A stretch of 64,000 nt of DNA from Streptomyces geranii (GCF_002954775.1 NZ_PJME01000006.1:186001-250000); one strand, 5' to 3'; counted from the first letter of the stretch, positions 17,151-26,489 are shown. Translations and numbers: made by a program. The notes: generated from the letters alone by a model not told the origin.

Positions 17151-18527
17151 TCAGGAAGCGGCCCGCTCCCCCACCGGCTCGGCATCGGGGTGGGCGAGGC
17201 CGAGGCGGTCGCGGAGGGTGGTGCCCTCGTACTCGGTGCGGAAGACGCCCCGCTCCTGCAGCAGCGGGACCACCGTGTCCGCGAAGGTGTCCAGTCCCCC
17301 GGGCGTGATGTGCGGGACGAGGATGAAGCCGTCGCTGGCGTCGGCCTGGACGTAGTCGTTGATGGTGGCGGCGACCGTGGCCGGGGTGCCCACGAAGTTC
17401 TGGCGATTGCCGGTCTCGATCACCAGGTCCCGGATGGACCAGTTGTTGGCCTCGGCACGCTCGCGCCATTCGCGGGCGGTCGCCAGCGGGTCGCGGTACA
17501 TGCGCACCTGCGCCCGGCCCCGCGAGACCGTGTGCTCGCCGAGATCCGGGTCGATGTCCGGCAGCGGACCCTCCGGGTCGTACGCGGACAGGTCACGGTT
17601 CCACACGAACTCCAGGTGCTTGATGGCCGTGGCCCCGCTGACCTGCTGTCGGCGTATCTCCCGGGCCAGTTCCTCCGCCTCCGCGTCCGTCTCACCGAGG
17701 ACGAAGCTCGCGGCGGGCAGGATCAGCAACTGGTCAGCACGGCGGCCGTACTTGGCGAGGCGGCCCTTGACGTCCGTGTAGAACTCCTGGCCCTCCTTGA
17801 GCGTGGCGTACCGGCTGAAGATGGCGTCGGCGGTGGAGGCGGCGAACTCGCGGCCCTCGTCGGAGTCACCCGCCTGGAAGATCACCGGCCGGCCCTGCGG
17901 CGAGCGGGGAACGTTGAACTGGCCCTCGATGTCGAAATGCCGGCCCGAGTGGACGAAGGCGCCCGCCTTCGCATCCCGCAGGAAGGTGCCCGTCTGCCGG
18001 TCGGCGAGGATCTCGTCCCCGCGCCAGGAGTCGAACAGTTCGCTCGTGGTCTGCAGGAACTCCTTCGCCCGCGAGTACCGCTCGTCCTGCGGCAAAAACC
18101 CGCCCCGCCGGAAGTTCTCCCCCGTGAACGCATCCCACGACGTGACCACATTCCACGCCGCCCGCCCGTCGGACAGATGATCCAGACTCGCGAACTGCCG
18201 CGCCACCTCGTACGGCTCGTTGAACGTCGAGTTGATCGTCCCCGTCAGACCGAGGTGCTCCGTCACGGCCGCGAGCGCGGTCAGGATCGTGAAGGTGTCG
18301 GGGCGGCCGACGACGTCCAAGTCGTAGATCTTCCCGCCCTGTTCCCGCAACCTGAGCCCCTCGGCCAGGAACAGGAAATCGAACTTCGCCCGCTCCGCCG
18401 TCCGCGCGAAATGCACGAAGGAGCTGAACTCGATATGACTGCCGGCCTTCGGATCACTCCACACGGTGGTGTTGTTGACACCGGGAAAGTGCGCGGCCAG
18501 GTGGACCTGCTTCAGCGGCTTGCTCAT
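17151..18527 (-). CDS. LLM-class FMN-dependent monooxygenase, long (NtaA/SnaA/DszA) type
   Basis: A 458-residue flavin monooxygenase of the luciferase-like superfamily. NtaA/SnaA/DszA members use reduced FMN from a separate reductase to oxygenate chelators, sulfones or other small molecules. Typical blocks are the N-terminal strand with HFPGVNN, FLFLAEGLRLRE, NSTFNEPYEVAR, GRAAWNVVTS and VIFQAGDSDEGR. It is the second gene of a pair with the shorter LLM protein 22 bases upstream and is a clear paralogue of the enzyme at 50890-52290. The C-terminus repeats short QE(T)ARQEAAR units. In this window such pairs sit with sulfur-type leader peptides, so an organosulfur substrate is inferred, not shown. 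Confidence 0.83.
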   Translation of the reverse strand: MSKPLKQVHLAAHFPGVNNTTVWSDPKAGSHIEFSSFVHFARTAERAKFDFLFLAEGLRLREQGGKIYDLDVVGRPDTFTILTALAAVTEHLGLTGTINSTFNEPYEVARQFASLDHLSDGRAAWNVVTSWDAFTGENFRRGGFLPQDERYSRAKEFLQTTSELFDSWRGDEILADRQTGTFLRDAKAGAFVHSGRHFDIEGQFNVPRSPQGRPVIFQAGDSDEGREFAASTADAIFSRYATLKEGQEFYTDVKGRLAKYGRRADQLLILPAASFVLGETDAEAEELAREIRRQQVSGATAIKHLEFVWNRDLSAYDPEGPLPDIDPDLGEHTVSRGRAQVRMYRDPLATAREWRERAEANNWSIRDLVIETGNRQNFVGTPATVAATINDYVQADASDGFILVPHITPGGLDTFADTVVPLLQERGVFRTEYEGTTLRDRLGLAHPDAEPVGERAAS

Positions 18528-18549
18528 GATCTCGGAGAATCCTTCCCGC

Positions 18550-19749
18550 TCAGACAGCGGCATAGCGGTTGGCGGGACGGGACAGCCCCAGCAGCCCACG
18601 CAGAGTGTCGGCCTCGTACGACTGCCGGAACACACCCCGACGCTGCAACTCAGGCACCAACTTCCCAGTGATCGCCGGGAGATCGTGCCCGGCGACAGCG
18701 GGACGCAGGCGGAAGCCGGACAGCCCGGCCGACGCCAACTCCTGCAGCAGATCGGCCAGTTCCACCGCCGTACCCGCAAAGATCAGGGCATCACTCCTGT
18801 ACTCGTACCCGGCCAGCCCATCCAAGCGCTCCCGACGAGCCTCGGCCGCAGCCGTCGTGTCATCGAGGAAGACGACCAAGTCACCGAAGACATGCACGAG
18901 TTCACCGGCACGCCCGGCCGCCGCCTGCTCGCTCCGGATCTCCGCGACAATCGCACGCGCCTGGCCGGCGTCGAAAGGCGTCACGTACCCGACATCGGCC
19001 GCGCGGCCCACCAGCCGGTACGGAATGGTCTCGTGCGCCAGTGCCGTCACGACCGGCTGGCCCTGCGGCGGGCGCGGGGTGATCGAGGGGCCCTTCACAC
19101 GGAAGTGCGGGCCCTCGAAGTCGATGTAGTGCAGCTTCTCCCGGTCGATGAAACGCCCCGTCGCCGCATCCCGGATCTCCGCGTCGTCCTCCCAGCTGTC
19201 CCACAACCGACGCACCACCTCCACGTAGTCAGCCGCCTCGTCGAAGAGGTCACCGACCGTCTCCCAGGCGTGCGGGTCGTTCACCGGGTCGAGGTGCGGG
19301 ATCGTACGGCGGCCGAAGTGGGCGGCCTCGTTCCGGCGGGCGCTGATCTGGACTCGTAGACCCGCGCGACCGGAACTCACGTAGTCGAGCGTGGCGATGG
19401 CCTTGGACAGGTGGAACGGCTCGGTGTGCGTGGTGACGGCCGTCGGGACGATGCCTATCTGCCGGGTCAGCGGAGCGACACGGGCCGCGATCAGGACCGC
19501 GTCCAGTCGGCCCCGGACCTGGTCAGCGCGGCCGTCCAGTTCGATGGGATGCGAGGACTGCAGGCCCAGGCCGTCCTCGATGGTCACGAAGTCGAGCAGG
19601 CCGCGCTCGGCCTCCGCGACCAGGTCGGCCCAGTACCGGGCGGTGAACAGCTCCCCCGGCCGGGCGACGGGCTCACGCCAGGCGGCGGGGTGCCAGCCGG
19701 CGCCGTCCAGGGCGACGGCCAGGTGCAGTGGAGAAAGTGACGAGGACAC
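18550..19749 (-). CDS. LLM-class flavin-dependent oxidoreductase, short partner
   Basis: A 399-residue luciferase-like protein starting at GTG 19749, preceded by AGGAAGG. Family blocks: HLAVALDGAGWHPAAW at the start, FVTIEDGLG, TEPFHLSKAIATLDYVSSGRAG (shortened), PHFRVKGPSITPRPPQGQP and a C-terminal GLSRPANRY. It is a paralogue of the 367-residue protein at 49790-50893; both are followed by a long NtaA-type LLM enzyme. Pairing suggests a two-step or two-component oxygenation, with reduced flavin supplied from elsewhere. No flavin reductase gene is adjacent. The 205 bases upstream hold its promoter, but no RRHxD leader. Confidence 0.8.
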   Translation of the reverse strand: MSSSLSPLHLAVALDGAGWHPAAWREPVARPGELFTARYWADLVAEAERGLLDFVTIEDGLGLQSSHPIELDGRADQVRGRLDAVLIAARVAPLTRQIGIVPTAVTTHTEPFHLSKAIATLDYVSSGRAGLRVQISARRNEAAHFGRRTIPHLDPVNDPHAWETVGDLFDEAADYVEVVRRLWDSWEDDAEIRDAATGRFIDREKLHYIDFEGPHFRVKGPSITPRPPQGQPVVTALAHETIPYRLVGRAADVGYVTPFDAGQARAIVAEIRSEQAAAGRAGELVHVFGDLVVFLDDTTAAAEARRERLDGLAGYEYRSDALIFAGTAVELADLLQELASAGLSGFRLRPAVAGHDLPAITGKLVPELQRRGVFRQSYEADTLRGLLGLSRPANRYAAV

Positions 19750-19954
19750 GAAGATGACGCCTTCCTGAGCGACCGTACGAAGAAGGGATGGCCTTCAGCA
19801 CGATGTGGTCAACAAGGCACAAACCCGGTGTGTTCCGATCTTTTGTGACGGCCGGATGAACACCGCCACAGTCGAAGCGAGGGCCCGGCAACCGCGTGGG
19901 CGTGACCAGCCCCCACCGGGCCCGCAACCGGCGAACCGACCACCCACCGGGCGG

Positions 19955-20824
19955 CTACCCGGCGGAACGCGAGGCGTAGGCCGCCCAGTCCAGGATCTGC
20001 ACGGCGGCGCCCGCGGCCTCCAGGCCCCGGCAGTCGGCGTGGTGGCGGCGGGCGATGGCGTCGAGGTCGAGGTGGGGGCCGAAGGACGGGTGGGCGGCGA
20101 GGCGGCGGGCGTATGCCCACAGGGCCGGGTGGTCCGCGATGCGGTGCACGGCAGCCGCGTCCAGGTGCCAGCGGTGCACGGTGTCCAGGCGTACCAGGCT
20201 GACCCACAACTCCACGTCCGCCGCGGTCAGTTGCTCGCCCAGGAGGTACTCGTCCGCGGCGAGCCGGGCGTTCAGTGAGCCCAGTGTGCGCAGCAGGGAG
20301 GCGAGTGCGTCGGCGCGGTCGTCGTCCTCGGTGTCGGTCGCTCCGGCTCGCTGGGCGGCGGCGTCGATGCTCTGGGCGCAGAGTCGCTCGACCGCCTCGA
20401 TCTCGCCCTCCAGACCGCACGGGTAGAGGGCGGGCCGGCCGCCGCCGAAGTGCCGGGCCAGGTCGCGCAGGATGTCCGGGGTGTGCGTGCTGACGATCCG
20501 GCCCGACCAGTCGTCGCTGAGCACCGGCACCGTCGCGGCGCCGGAGTAGCGGTGCGCGCTCGCCTCGTACAGCGGGCGCAGTGCGGAGTGTTCGCCGCCG
20601 GGTGCGTCGGGCACGGCGGGCAGCTCGGTCACGGGGCAGGCGGCGGCGAGGCCGAGCAGGCTGTGGGTGACGGCGATCCGGAGACAGTCGGGGTCGGCCG
20701 AGGACAGGTGGAGGCGGTAGCGGCGCGGCACGGCGTAGTGGCCGCTGCGCGCGTCCCGGCCGAGCCGGCCGCGGAAGGCCGGGGCGGGGCGTGCGGAGGT
20801 GGCGGCCAGTGGTGTGACGGTCAT
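19955..20824 (-). CDS. Glutathione S-transferase-like protein (glutathionyl-hydroquinone reductase type), altered active site
   Basis: A 289-residue protein with the layout of xi-class GSTs: an N-terminal thioredoxin-like part with GHYAVPRRYRLHL, and a C-terminal helical domain with ALNARLAADEYLLGEQLTAADVEL (shortened: LLGEQLTAADVELWVSLVR). These enzymes reduce glutathionyl-hydroquinones; in actinobacteria mycothiol would be the expected thiol. The catalytic CPWA box is replaced by DPDC (in SSADPDCLR): the first Cys is Asp and a Cys sits three residues later. Activity may thus differ. GGGGAG before the ATG supports the start. An RRHxD leader ORF lies 109 bases upstream on the same strand, linking it to thiol or sulfur control. 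Confidence 0.72.
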   Translation of the reverse strand: MTVTPLAATSARPAPAFRGRLGRDARSGHYAVPRRYRLHLSSADPDCLRIAVTHSLLGLAAACPVTELPAVPDAPGGEHSALRPLYEASAHRYSGAATVPVLSDDWSGRIVSTHTPDILRDLARHFGGGRPALYPCGLEGEIEAVERLCAQSIDAAAQRAGATDTEDDDRADALASLLRTLGSLNARLAADEYLLGEQLTAADVELWVSLVRLDTVHRWHLDAAAVHRIADHPALWAYARRLAAHPSFGPHLDLDAIARRHHADCRGLEAAGAAVQILDWAAYASRSAG

Positions 20825-20933
20825 GAGTCTCCCCAGGATGTGGTGCGCAGACGTACGCGCGGCGGAAGGCGTAGTCGGGCTCGTCGGTCCGGCTGCCAGG
20901 GCCTGTCGTCAAGTTCCCGTCGACCGGCCGGGC

Positions 20934-21053
20934 TCAGCTCAGAAGGCTGATGGCGCTGCGGAGGCGCTGGAGGTCGATGTGGCGGCGGGAGGTCAGCAGC
21001 GGGGTCGGCCGGGGTGCGAAGACCACCCGACTGGCGTTCGACTCCACGCTCAT
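20934..21053 (-). CDS. RRHxD leader peptide upstream of the GST-like gene
   Basis: A 39-residue ORF from ATG 21053 (or GTG 21056), with AAGGTAGGG as ribosome site. The C-terminal half reads LLTSRRHIDLQRLRSAI, the core shared with three other short ORFs in this window (38960, 40101, 49551). It has no Cys codon, unlike the others. Such peptides are annotated in Streptomyces as putative leader peptides before sulfur-related genes; their job is probably to couple ribosome movement to expression of the next gene, here the GST-like gene 109 bases downstream. Confidence 0.75.
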   Translation of the reverse strand: MSVESNASRVVFAPRPTPLLTSRRHIDLQRLRSAISLLS

Positions 21054-21233
21054 CACGTTTCCCTACCTTTTCACTAGGATTCCCATGGGGAGTGTCGATC
21101 GGGCCGACGCGCACGTCAAGGGCGTCTCGTACGTCGGACGGTGCCGAGGGGTCCTCGCGGTGGGCTCGTAAAGCTCGTGAAGAGAGAAACGAAGCGCTTA
21201 TGGCAGCCGAGGACCAAGGAAGCAGGGGACGAC

Positions 21234-22373
21234 ATGAGATTCCTGGAGCGCGAGCGCGCGGCCCTCACCAAGTTGCTGCCCGGCCTCGACGAGGGGCTGC
21301 GGGCCCTGCCGCTGATGACGCTGGAGAGCCCGGCGAGTCCGGGGATCGGGCTGTTCCGGGAGTGCGGCGGGCCCGGGCTGCTGGCGCCGACGGCCCTCCA
21401 GGGGCGGGGCGCCACCGCCCTCGAAGCGGTGCGGGTGCAGCGGGCGCTGGGCAGCCGGTCGCCGTCGCTGGCCGTGGCGACGACCATGCACCACTTCTCG
21501 ATGGCGACGCTGGTCGGGCTCAGCGAGTCCGGCGGCGGCGAGGGCCTGGAGTGGATGCTCGTGCAGGGGGTCGCGGCCGACAACCGGCTGATGGCGTCCG
21601 GCTTCGCGGAGGGCCGCAGCGGCACCGGCATCCTCTCCCCCGCCATGTCCGCGACGGTGACCGCCGAGGGCGTACGCATCACCGGCGTGAAACGGCCGTG
21701 CAGCCTCGCCCGGTCGATGGATCTGCTCACCGCCAGCGTGATGGTGCCCTGCGAGGACGGCGACGGCGAGGAACTGGCCGTCGCGCTGGTGCCCGCCGAG
21801 ACGGAGGGGCTGAGCGTCAGCGACTTCTGGGCGAGCAGCTTCCTCGCGGGCGCCGAGAGCGACCAGGTCACGCTGGACGACGTCCTCGTGCCGCCGGAAC
21901 TGCTGGTGCGCACCGCGTCCCCGGCCGGGGCCCGGCTCGACGAGGTGCAGACGGCCGGGCTCGTCTGGTTCGAGCTGCTGATGACCGGCAGCTATCTCGG
22001 TGCCGCGAGCGCCCTGGTGGAGCGGGTGCTGCGTGACGAGCGGGTGCCCGAGGGCGAGCGGGTGCGGCTGGTGGTGGAGACGGAGGGCGCGATGGCCGCC
22101 GTGGAGGGCCTGGCCCGCCGGGTGGACGAGGGAGCCCCCGACGAGTCCGCGCTCGCCGACTCCCTGTACGTCCGCTACAGCGTGCAGGACACCCTGGCCC
22201 GTACCGTCCCGCGCGCGGTGGAACTCCTCGGCGGCACCGGCTTCATGACCTCGGACGAGGTCGGCTACCTCGCCGCCTGCGTCAACGGCCTCGCCCTGCA
22301 CCCGCCGTCGCGCTCCCGGATGACGGGCCCGCTGGCCGCGTATCTGGCCGAGGCACCGCTGACGGTCGCCTGA
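21234..22373 (+). CDS. Acyl-CoA dehydrogenase family protein
   Basis: A 379-residue flavoprotein of the acyl-CoA dehydrogenase fold. Visible blocks are the N-terminal helical domain, the middle FAD region (ASGFAEGRSG, ITGVKRPCSLA) and a C-terminal helical bundle ending with LLGGTGFMTSDEVGYLAACVNGLALHPPS (shortened: ELLGGTGFM). It would oxidise an acyl thioester or related substrate using FAD. The usual catalytic Glu cannot be placed with certainty. GGGGAC precedes ATG 21234. It is the first of three same-strand genes followed by an NAD-binding reductase and an aminotransferase, so it may prepare the acyl chain for conversion to an aldehyde and amine. Confidence 0.78.
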   Translation: MRFLERERAALTKLLPGLDEGLRALPLMTLESPASPGIGLFRECGGPGLLAPTALQGRGATALEAVRVQRALGSRSPSLAVATTMHHFSMATLVGLSESGGGEGLEWMLVQGVAADNRLMASGFAEGRSGTGILSPAMSATVTAEGVRITGVKRPCSLARSMDLLTASVMVPCEDGDGEELAVALVPAETEGLSVSDFWASSFLAGAESDQVTLDDVLVPPELLVRTASPAGARLDEVQTAGLVWFELLMTGSYLGAASALVERVLRDERVPEGERVRLVVETEGAMAAVEGLARRVDEGAPDESALADSLYVRYSVQDTLARTVPRAVELLGGTGFMTSDEVGYLAACVNGLALHPPSRSRMTGPLAAYLAEAPLTVA

Positions 22374-22495
22374 ACCCCTCTCCCGGCCTTCCGTACAGAC
22401 CTCTTCGTACGAGGCCCAGCGCGCCGCACGACCCGACGCGAACCGCATCGCACCACTCACCGCTCACCGCTCACCCGACCGAGGGGAACTTCGCC

Positions 22496-23608
22496 ATGCC
22501 TCCATCACGACCCGGCACCCGGCCCACCGTCCTGCTCACCGGCGGCACCGGAGTCCTCGGCAGAGCCCTGATCGACGAGCTGCGGCCCGACTTCCGCATC
22601 GTCTGTCTTCGTCATCGCACCCCGGTGCACGAACCGGGGGTGCGGGAGTTCCGCGCCGACCTGATGGAGCCCCAACTCGGCATGTCCGGGCCGGAGTTCA
22701 TTCGACTCGCCGCCGAGGTGGACGTCGTGCTGCACTCCGCCGCCGCCACCAACTGGCAGTGGGAGCCCGACCTGATCCGCCGCGCCAATCTCGACGGCAC
22801 CCGCACGATGCTCGACCTCGCGGCCCTCGCCGGGGCGCCCTTCTTCCACATGAGCACCGCCTTCGTCGCCAACCCGCTCGCCCCGGAGGAACAGGAGCGT
22901 TTCCCGGGCGCCGCCGCCTATCTCGCCTCGAAGCAGGACGCCGAACAGGCGGTACGGGAGGCGCCGGTGCCCGGGGTGATCATGCGGCCGTCGGTGGTGA
23001 TGGGCGACTCGGTGACCGGCCGGATCGCCGGGATGCAGGGGCTGACGCGGGCGCTCGGGGCCATCGTCAAGGGTCAGGTCCCGGTCATGCCGGGCGGCCC
23101 GGAATCGCGGATCGACATGGTGCCGCAGGATCTCGTCGCCCGTGCGGTCGGCGACCTGATGCGCGGCGGGGTCACCGGCGGCGAGTACTGGCTGACGGCC
23201 GGTTCGGAGGTGCTCCTGCAGACCGAAGTCATCGACACCTGCCTGGAGTTCGCCGAGCGGTACGGACCCCGGCCGCATCCGCCCCGGCTGATTCCGCTGG
23301 AGTCGGTGCACCGGCTGCTGCTGCCGCTGATCGAGGGACCGACCTTCCCGGAGTCGCTCCGGCGCCGCTTCCACACGTACGCCGAACTGCTGCTGGTCTT
23401 CCAGCGGGCCCTCCCCTTCGAGTCGTCGCTCGGCACCCCGCACTGCGGCCGGGCGGTGTCCAAGGAGGAGCTGCGCGAGGCCCTGGTGCGCAATCTGGTC
23501 GCCTGGTCGGCCCGGCCCGGCGGGATGCGCGGACGGCAGCTCGTCCAGCCGGTCACCGCAGCACCGACAGCTCAAGAGACATTCCAGGCAAGGGAGTTGG
23601 CGTCTTGA
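22496..23608 (+). CDS. NAD(P)-binding reductase, extended SDR / thioester-reductase-like
   Basis: A 370-residue extended SDR protein. It has the Rossmann motif TGGTGVLG at residues 15-22, a VVLHSAAATNW block, the STAF Ser and the catalytic YxxxK (YLASK near residue 142). The order resembles the reductase domains that release thioesters as aldehydes (male-sterility/NAD-binding 4 family). Together with the neighbouring dehydrogenase and aminotransferase this suggests acyl-thioester to aldehyde to amine. There is no carrier-protein gene nearby, so a CoA thioester is the likelier substrate. The 3' end overlaps the TTG start of the aminotransferase (TTGA). Confidence 0.78.
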   Translation: MPPSRPGTRPTVLLTGGTGVLGRALIDELRPDFRIVCLRHRTPVHEPGVREFRADLMEPQLGMSGPEFIRLAAEVDVVLHSAAATNWQWEPDLIRRANLDGTRTMLDLAALAGAPFFHMSTAFVANPLAPEEQERFPGAAAYLASKQDAEQAVREAPVPGVIMRPSVVMGDSVTGRIAGMQGLTRALGAIVKGQVPVMPGGPESRIDMVPQDLVARAVGDLMRGGVTGGEYWLTAGSEVLLQTEVIDTCLEFAERYGPRPHPPRLIPLESVHRLLLPLIEGPTFPESLRRRFHTYAELLLVFQRALPFESSLGTPHCGRAVSKEELREALVRNLVAWSARPGGMRGRQLVQPVTAAPTAQETFQARELAS

Positions 23609-24912
23609 CCAGCGTTCCGATCGAGCTGCCGACGACACTCCCGGACACCGACAGCCGCGCCCATGTCACCCACCTCTACCGCGAGCATCTCTCCTCCGGC
23701 CGTGCCGTCATGGGCGGCGTGCTCGGCGGGATGCTGGAGACGGCGTCCGACGGGGCGTGGATCTTCACCGACGACGGCCACCGCTACCTGGACTTCGGCG
23801 GGTACGGGGTCTTCATCCTGGGCCACCGGCACCCCGCCGTGACGGCCGCCGTGCACTGCCAGATCGATGCCCATCCGCTGGCCTCCCGGGTCTTCCTGGA
23901 GCCGGTCGCGGCCCGGGCCGCCGAGGCGCTCACCGCCCGTACGCCGGCCGGTCTCGACCGGGTGCACTTCGTCAACTCCGGTGCGGAGGCGACCGAGGCG
24001 GGCCTGAAGCTGGCCCGCACCCATGGGCACACCGCGCTGGTCAGCACGGCGGGCGGCTACCACGGCAAGACCCTGGGCGCCCTCTCCGCCACCGCCAACG
24101 CCAAGTACCAGGAGCCGTTCCGCCCGCTGCTCCCGGACAGCCATGTCGTCCCGTACGGCGACCCGGAGGCCCTGGCGGCGGTGCTCGGCGCGCTCGGTGA
24201 ACGGGCCTGTGTGATCGTCGAGCCGGTGCAGGGCGAGGGAGGCGTACGGATTCCGCCGCCGGGCTATCTGGCGGAGGTGAGCCGGCTGTGCCGGGCGTAC
24301 GGCGCCTTCCTGATCGTCGACGAGATCCAGACGGGGCTCGGGCGGCTGGGCTCGTGGTGGGGGCTGGACGGGGAGGGGCAGGAGGGCGTCGAGCAGGCCG
24401 GGGAGGTCACGCCGGACGTCCTCCTCGTCGGGAAGGGGCTGAGCGGCGGGGTCGTGCCCGTCGCGGCGATGGTCGCGACGGACGCGGCGTACGGGCCGTT
24501 CTCCCGTGACCCCTACCTCCACACCTCCACCTTCGCCGCCTCGCCGATCGCCTGTGCGGCGGCGCGGGCCGCCGTCGACGCGCTGGCCCGGGAGGACGTC
24601 GTCGCCCGGGCGCGCGGGCTCGGGGAGCAACTGCTCGCGGGCGTACGGGCGGTGTGCGCGCCGTACACCGGCGGGCTGGTCCAGGAGGTGCGCGGGCGTG
24701 GGCTGTTGATCGGGCTGGAGTTCGCCGAGGAGCGGGCCGTGGGTGAGCTGATCCTCGAACTCGTCGGCCGGGGCGTCCTGGTGAACCACTCCCTCAACGC
24801 CTCGCGGGTGCTGCGCCTGACCCCGCCCGCGATCGTCGGCGACGAAGAGGTGGGGCTCTTCCTCACGACCCTCGCGGAGTCGCTGGACGACGTGGCGCGG
24901 CGGGCGGGCTGA
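23605..24912 (+). CDS. Class III PLP-dependent aminotransferase
   Basis: A 435-residue fold-type I aminotransferase (ornithine/4-aminobutyrate type). The PLP Lys277 is in DVLLVGKGLSGG; the phosphate and ring contacts appear as NSGAEATEAGLKLAR, and IVDEIQTGLGR holds the conserved Asp. It starts at TTG 23605 behind GGGAG and overlaps the previous gene by four bases, so they are co-translated. It likely transfers an amino group onto an aldehyde or keto acid. With the reductase it could make a primary amine from an acyl thioester. An insertion of about ten acidic residues (GEGQEGVEQAGE) precedes the Lys motif. The gene ends eight bases before the converging kinase gene. Confidence 0.83.
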   Translation: MTSVPIELPTTLPDTDSRAHVTHLYREHLSSGRAVMGGVLGGMLETASDGAWIFTDDGHRYLDFGGYGVFILGHRHPAVTAAVHCQIDAHPLASRVFLEPVAARAAEALTARTPAGLDRVHFVNSGAEATEAGLKLARTHGHTALVSTAGGYHGKTLGALSATANAKYQEPFRPLLPDSHVVPYGDPEALAAVLGALGERACVIVEPVQGEGGVRIPPPGYLAEVSRLCRAYGAFLIVDEIQTGLGRLGSWWGLDGEGQEGVEQAGEVTPDVLLVGKGLSGGVVPVAAMVATDAAYGPFSRDPYLHTSTFAASPIACAAARAAVDALAREDVVARARGLGEQLLAGVRAVCAPYTGGLVQEVRGRGLLIGLEFAEERAVGELILELVGRGVLVNHSLNASRVLRLTPPAIVGDEEVGLFLTTLAESLDDVARRAG

Positions 24913-24920
24913 CCCGCCGG

Positions 24921-26489
24921 TCAGTGGGACGGGCGGCGGCGGTCGAAGAGGAGGGCGGCGGCGCCGAGGGCCAGCAGGCCGCGCGAGGGCGTCCAGGGCC
25001 GCTGCCCGCCCATCCCGGCCGGAGTGTGCGGTTCGTGCAGCTGGAGCGCGAACTGCCGGCCCGCCGCGTCGGAGAGGACACTGCGCAGTTGCTCGGGGGC
25101 GGACACCGCGAAGGACAGGAGGTCCATGGTGTTGCGGGCCGCCTGGTCGAGGGAGAAGTACTCGCGCAGCAGGGCCATGACGATGCCCCGGGCCTCCGCC
25201 CGGAAGACCTCCGAGAGGGCGATGTCCGGAGCGAGGCAGCGCACCGAACCCTCCAGGTTGGCGAAGGACTTGCCCAGCAGGGAGATCGCGGGCGCCGAGC
25301 CGATGCCCCGCTTGGTCGCCTTCTCCAGGACGGTCGTCAGGGACACCCCGAAGTTGATGTCCGCCAGCGAGGCGGTGGCGACCTTGGGCACCAGCGCGGC
25401 CATGTCGGCGGCGAACGCGGGCAGGTTGGACCACGGCGTGACACGTCCCATGTCGGCCCAGGCCCAGGCGAGTCCGTGGCCGTCGTTCTGGGCCAACGCC
25501 ATGAGGAGGGGCAGGAGTTGCAGGCTCGTACGGCGGTCGAGGCGGCCGATCATGCCCCAGTCGATGAGCGTGGCCGGGCCGCCGGGCAGCGCGAAGACGT
25601 TCCCGGCGTGCGGGTCGGCGTGGAACATGCGGTCGACGAAGTAGCCCCGGTACATGAAACGCAGCAGGTCCTTGCCGATGTCCGTGCGCTCGCGGTCACT
25701 GAACTCGCCCCGGTCCAGGTGCCGTACGGAGGTACCGGGGGCGAGCGACTGGATCAGTACCTTGGGGGTCGCGTGGACGACCCGGGGCACGGCGAGGGTC
25801 GGATAGCGGCGGATGTGTTCGCGGGCCTCGTCCATGTTGCGGGCCTCGCCGGTGAAGTCCAGCTCCGGCTCCATGGCGTCGAAGATCGAGCCGAGCATCG
25901 CCTCCATGTCGATGACCTCGTTGAAGCGAGGCGCGGTGCGGGCGACGATCCGGGACGCCCTGCGCATCAGGGCCATGTCCGCGCGGACCGCGTCCCGGAT
26001 GCCGGGCCGCTGCACCTTCACCACGGCCGGGCGCCCGCCGGGCAGGGTGACCCGGTACACCTGGGCGAGGGAGGCCGCGCCGAGCGGTCGTACGGTGTCG
26101 ATGTCGTCGAAGCGGCGCTTCCAGTCGGGGCCGAGCTGTTCGCGCAGGACGGGTTCGAAGACGGTGAAGGGCTGCACGTCGACCTGGTCGTGCAGGTTCT
26201 GCAGCTCGGCGATCATCGACGCCGGGACCATGTCGGGGCGGGTGGAGAGGATCTGCCCGAGCTTCACGTAGAAGGGGCCGAGGCTTTCGAGCGCGTGCCG
26301 TACGGCTCTGGCCCGCCGGGTGTCGTCGCCGCCGTCCTCGCCGTCCACGCCGTCCTCGGGGGGCTCCGCGCCGGTTCCGCGCCGGGTGCGGCGGCGGTCC
26401 CGGGCCAGTCGGCCCGCCTCCTCGGCGGCGAGACCTCCCAGGACCTTCACGACCAGCCGGAGCCGGTTGCCGAGCAGGGCACTGCCCAT
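24921..26489 (-). CDS. ABC1/AarF/UbiB-family atypical kinase
   Basis: A 522-residue protein-kinase-like fold protein of the UbiB family. Diagnostic motifs are present: the KxGQ helix (FYVKLGQILSTRPD) near residue 75, the Ala-rich loop (LGAASLAQVYR), VVKVQRPG with the nucleotide Lys, HADPHAGN as the catalytic loop and IDWGMIG as the metal-binding loop. One hydrophobic helix at the C-terminus could anchor it to the membrane. Members help quinone/lipid metabolism, but this copy lies downstream of an ECF-like sigma factor and a repeat protein, so a different role is possible. An acidic linker with GVDGEDGGDD follows the first helix. Start ATG 26489 is preceded by GAAGG. Confidence 0.82.
   Translation of the reverse strand: MGSALLGNRLRLVVKVLGGLAAEEAGRLARDRRRTRRGTGAEPPEDGVDGEDGGDDTRRARAVRHALESLGPFYVKLGQILSTRPDMVPASMIAELQNLHDQVDVQPFTVFEPVLREQLGPDWKRRFDDIDTVRPLGAASLAQVYRVTLPGGRPAVVKVQRPGIRDAVRADMALMRRASRIVARTAPRFNEVIDMEAMLGSIFDAMEPELDFTGEARNMDEAREHIRRYPTLAVPRVVHATPKVLIQSLAPGTSVRHLDRGEFSDRERTDIGKDLLRFMYRGYFVDRMFHADPHAGNVFALPGGPATLIDWGMIGRLDRRTSLQLLPLLMALAQNDGHGLAWAWADMGRVTPWSNLPAFAADMAALVPKVATASLADINFGVSLTTVLEKATKRGIGSAPAISLLGKSFANLEGSVRCLAPDIALSEVFRAEARGIVMALLREYFSLDQAARNTMDLLSFAVSAPEQLRSVLSDAAGRQFALQLHEPHTPAGMGGQRPWTPSRGLLALGAAALLFDRRRPSH

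Noticed and set aside
16987..17355. Plus-strand ORF MTADADES after the metallopeptidase
   Set aside because: Its first half covers the terminator hairpin and the rest is antisense to the LLM gene; no domain.
19780..19885. Short minus-strand ORF with two Cys codons before the first LLM pair
   Set aside because: No RRHxD core and no convincing ribosome site; not enough to call a leader.
21234..24912. Part of a PKS/NRPS cluster
   Set aside because: No ketosynthase, adenylation or carrier-protein gene in the window.
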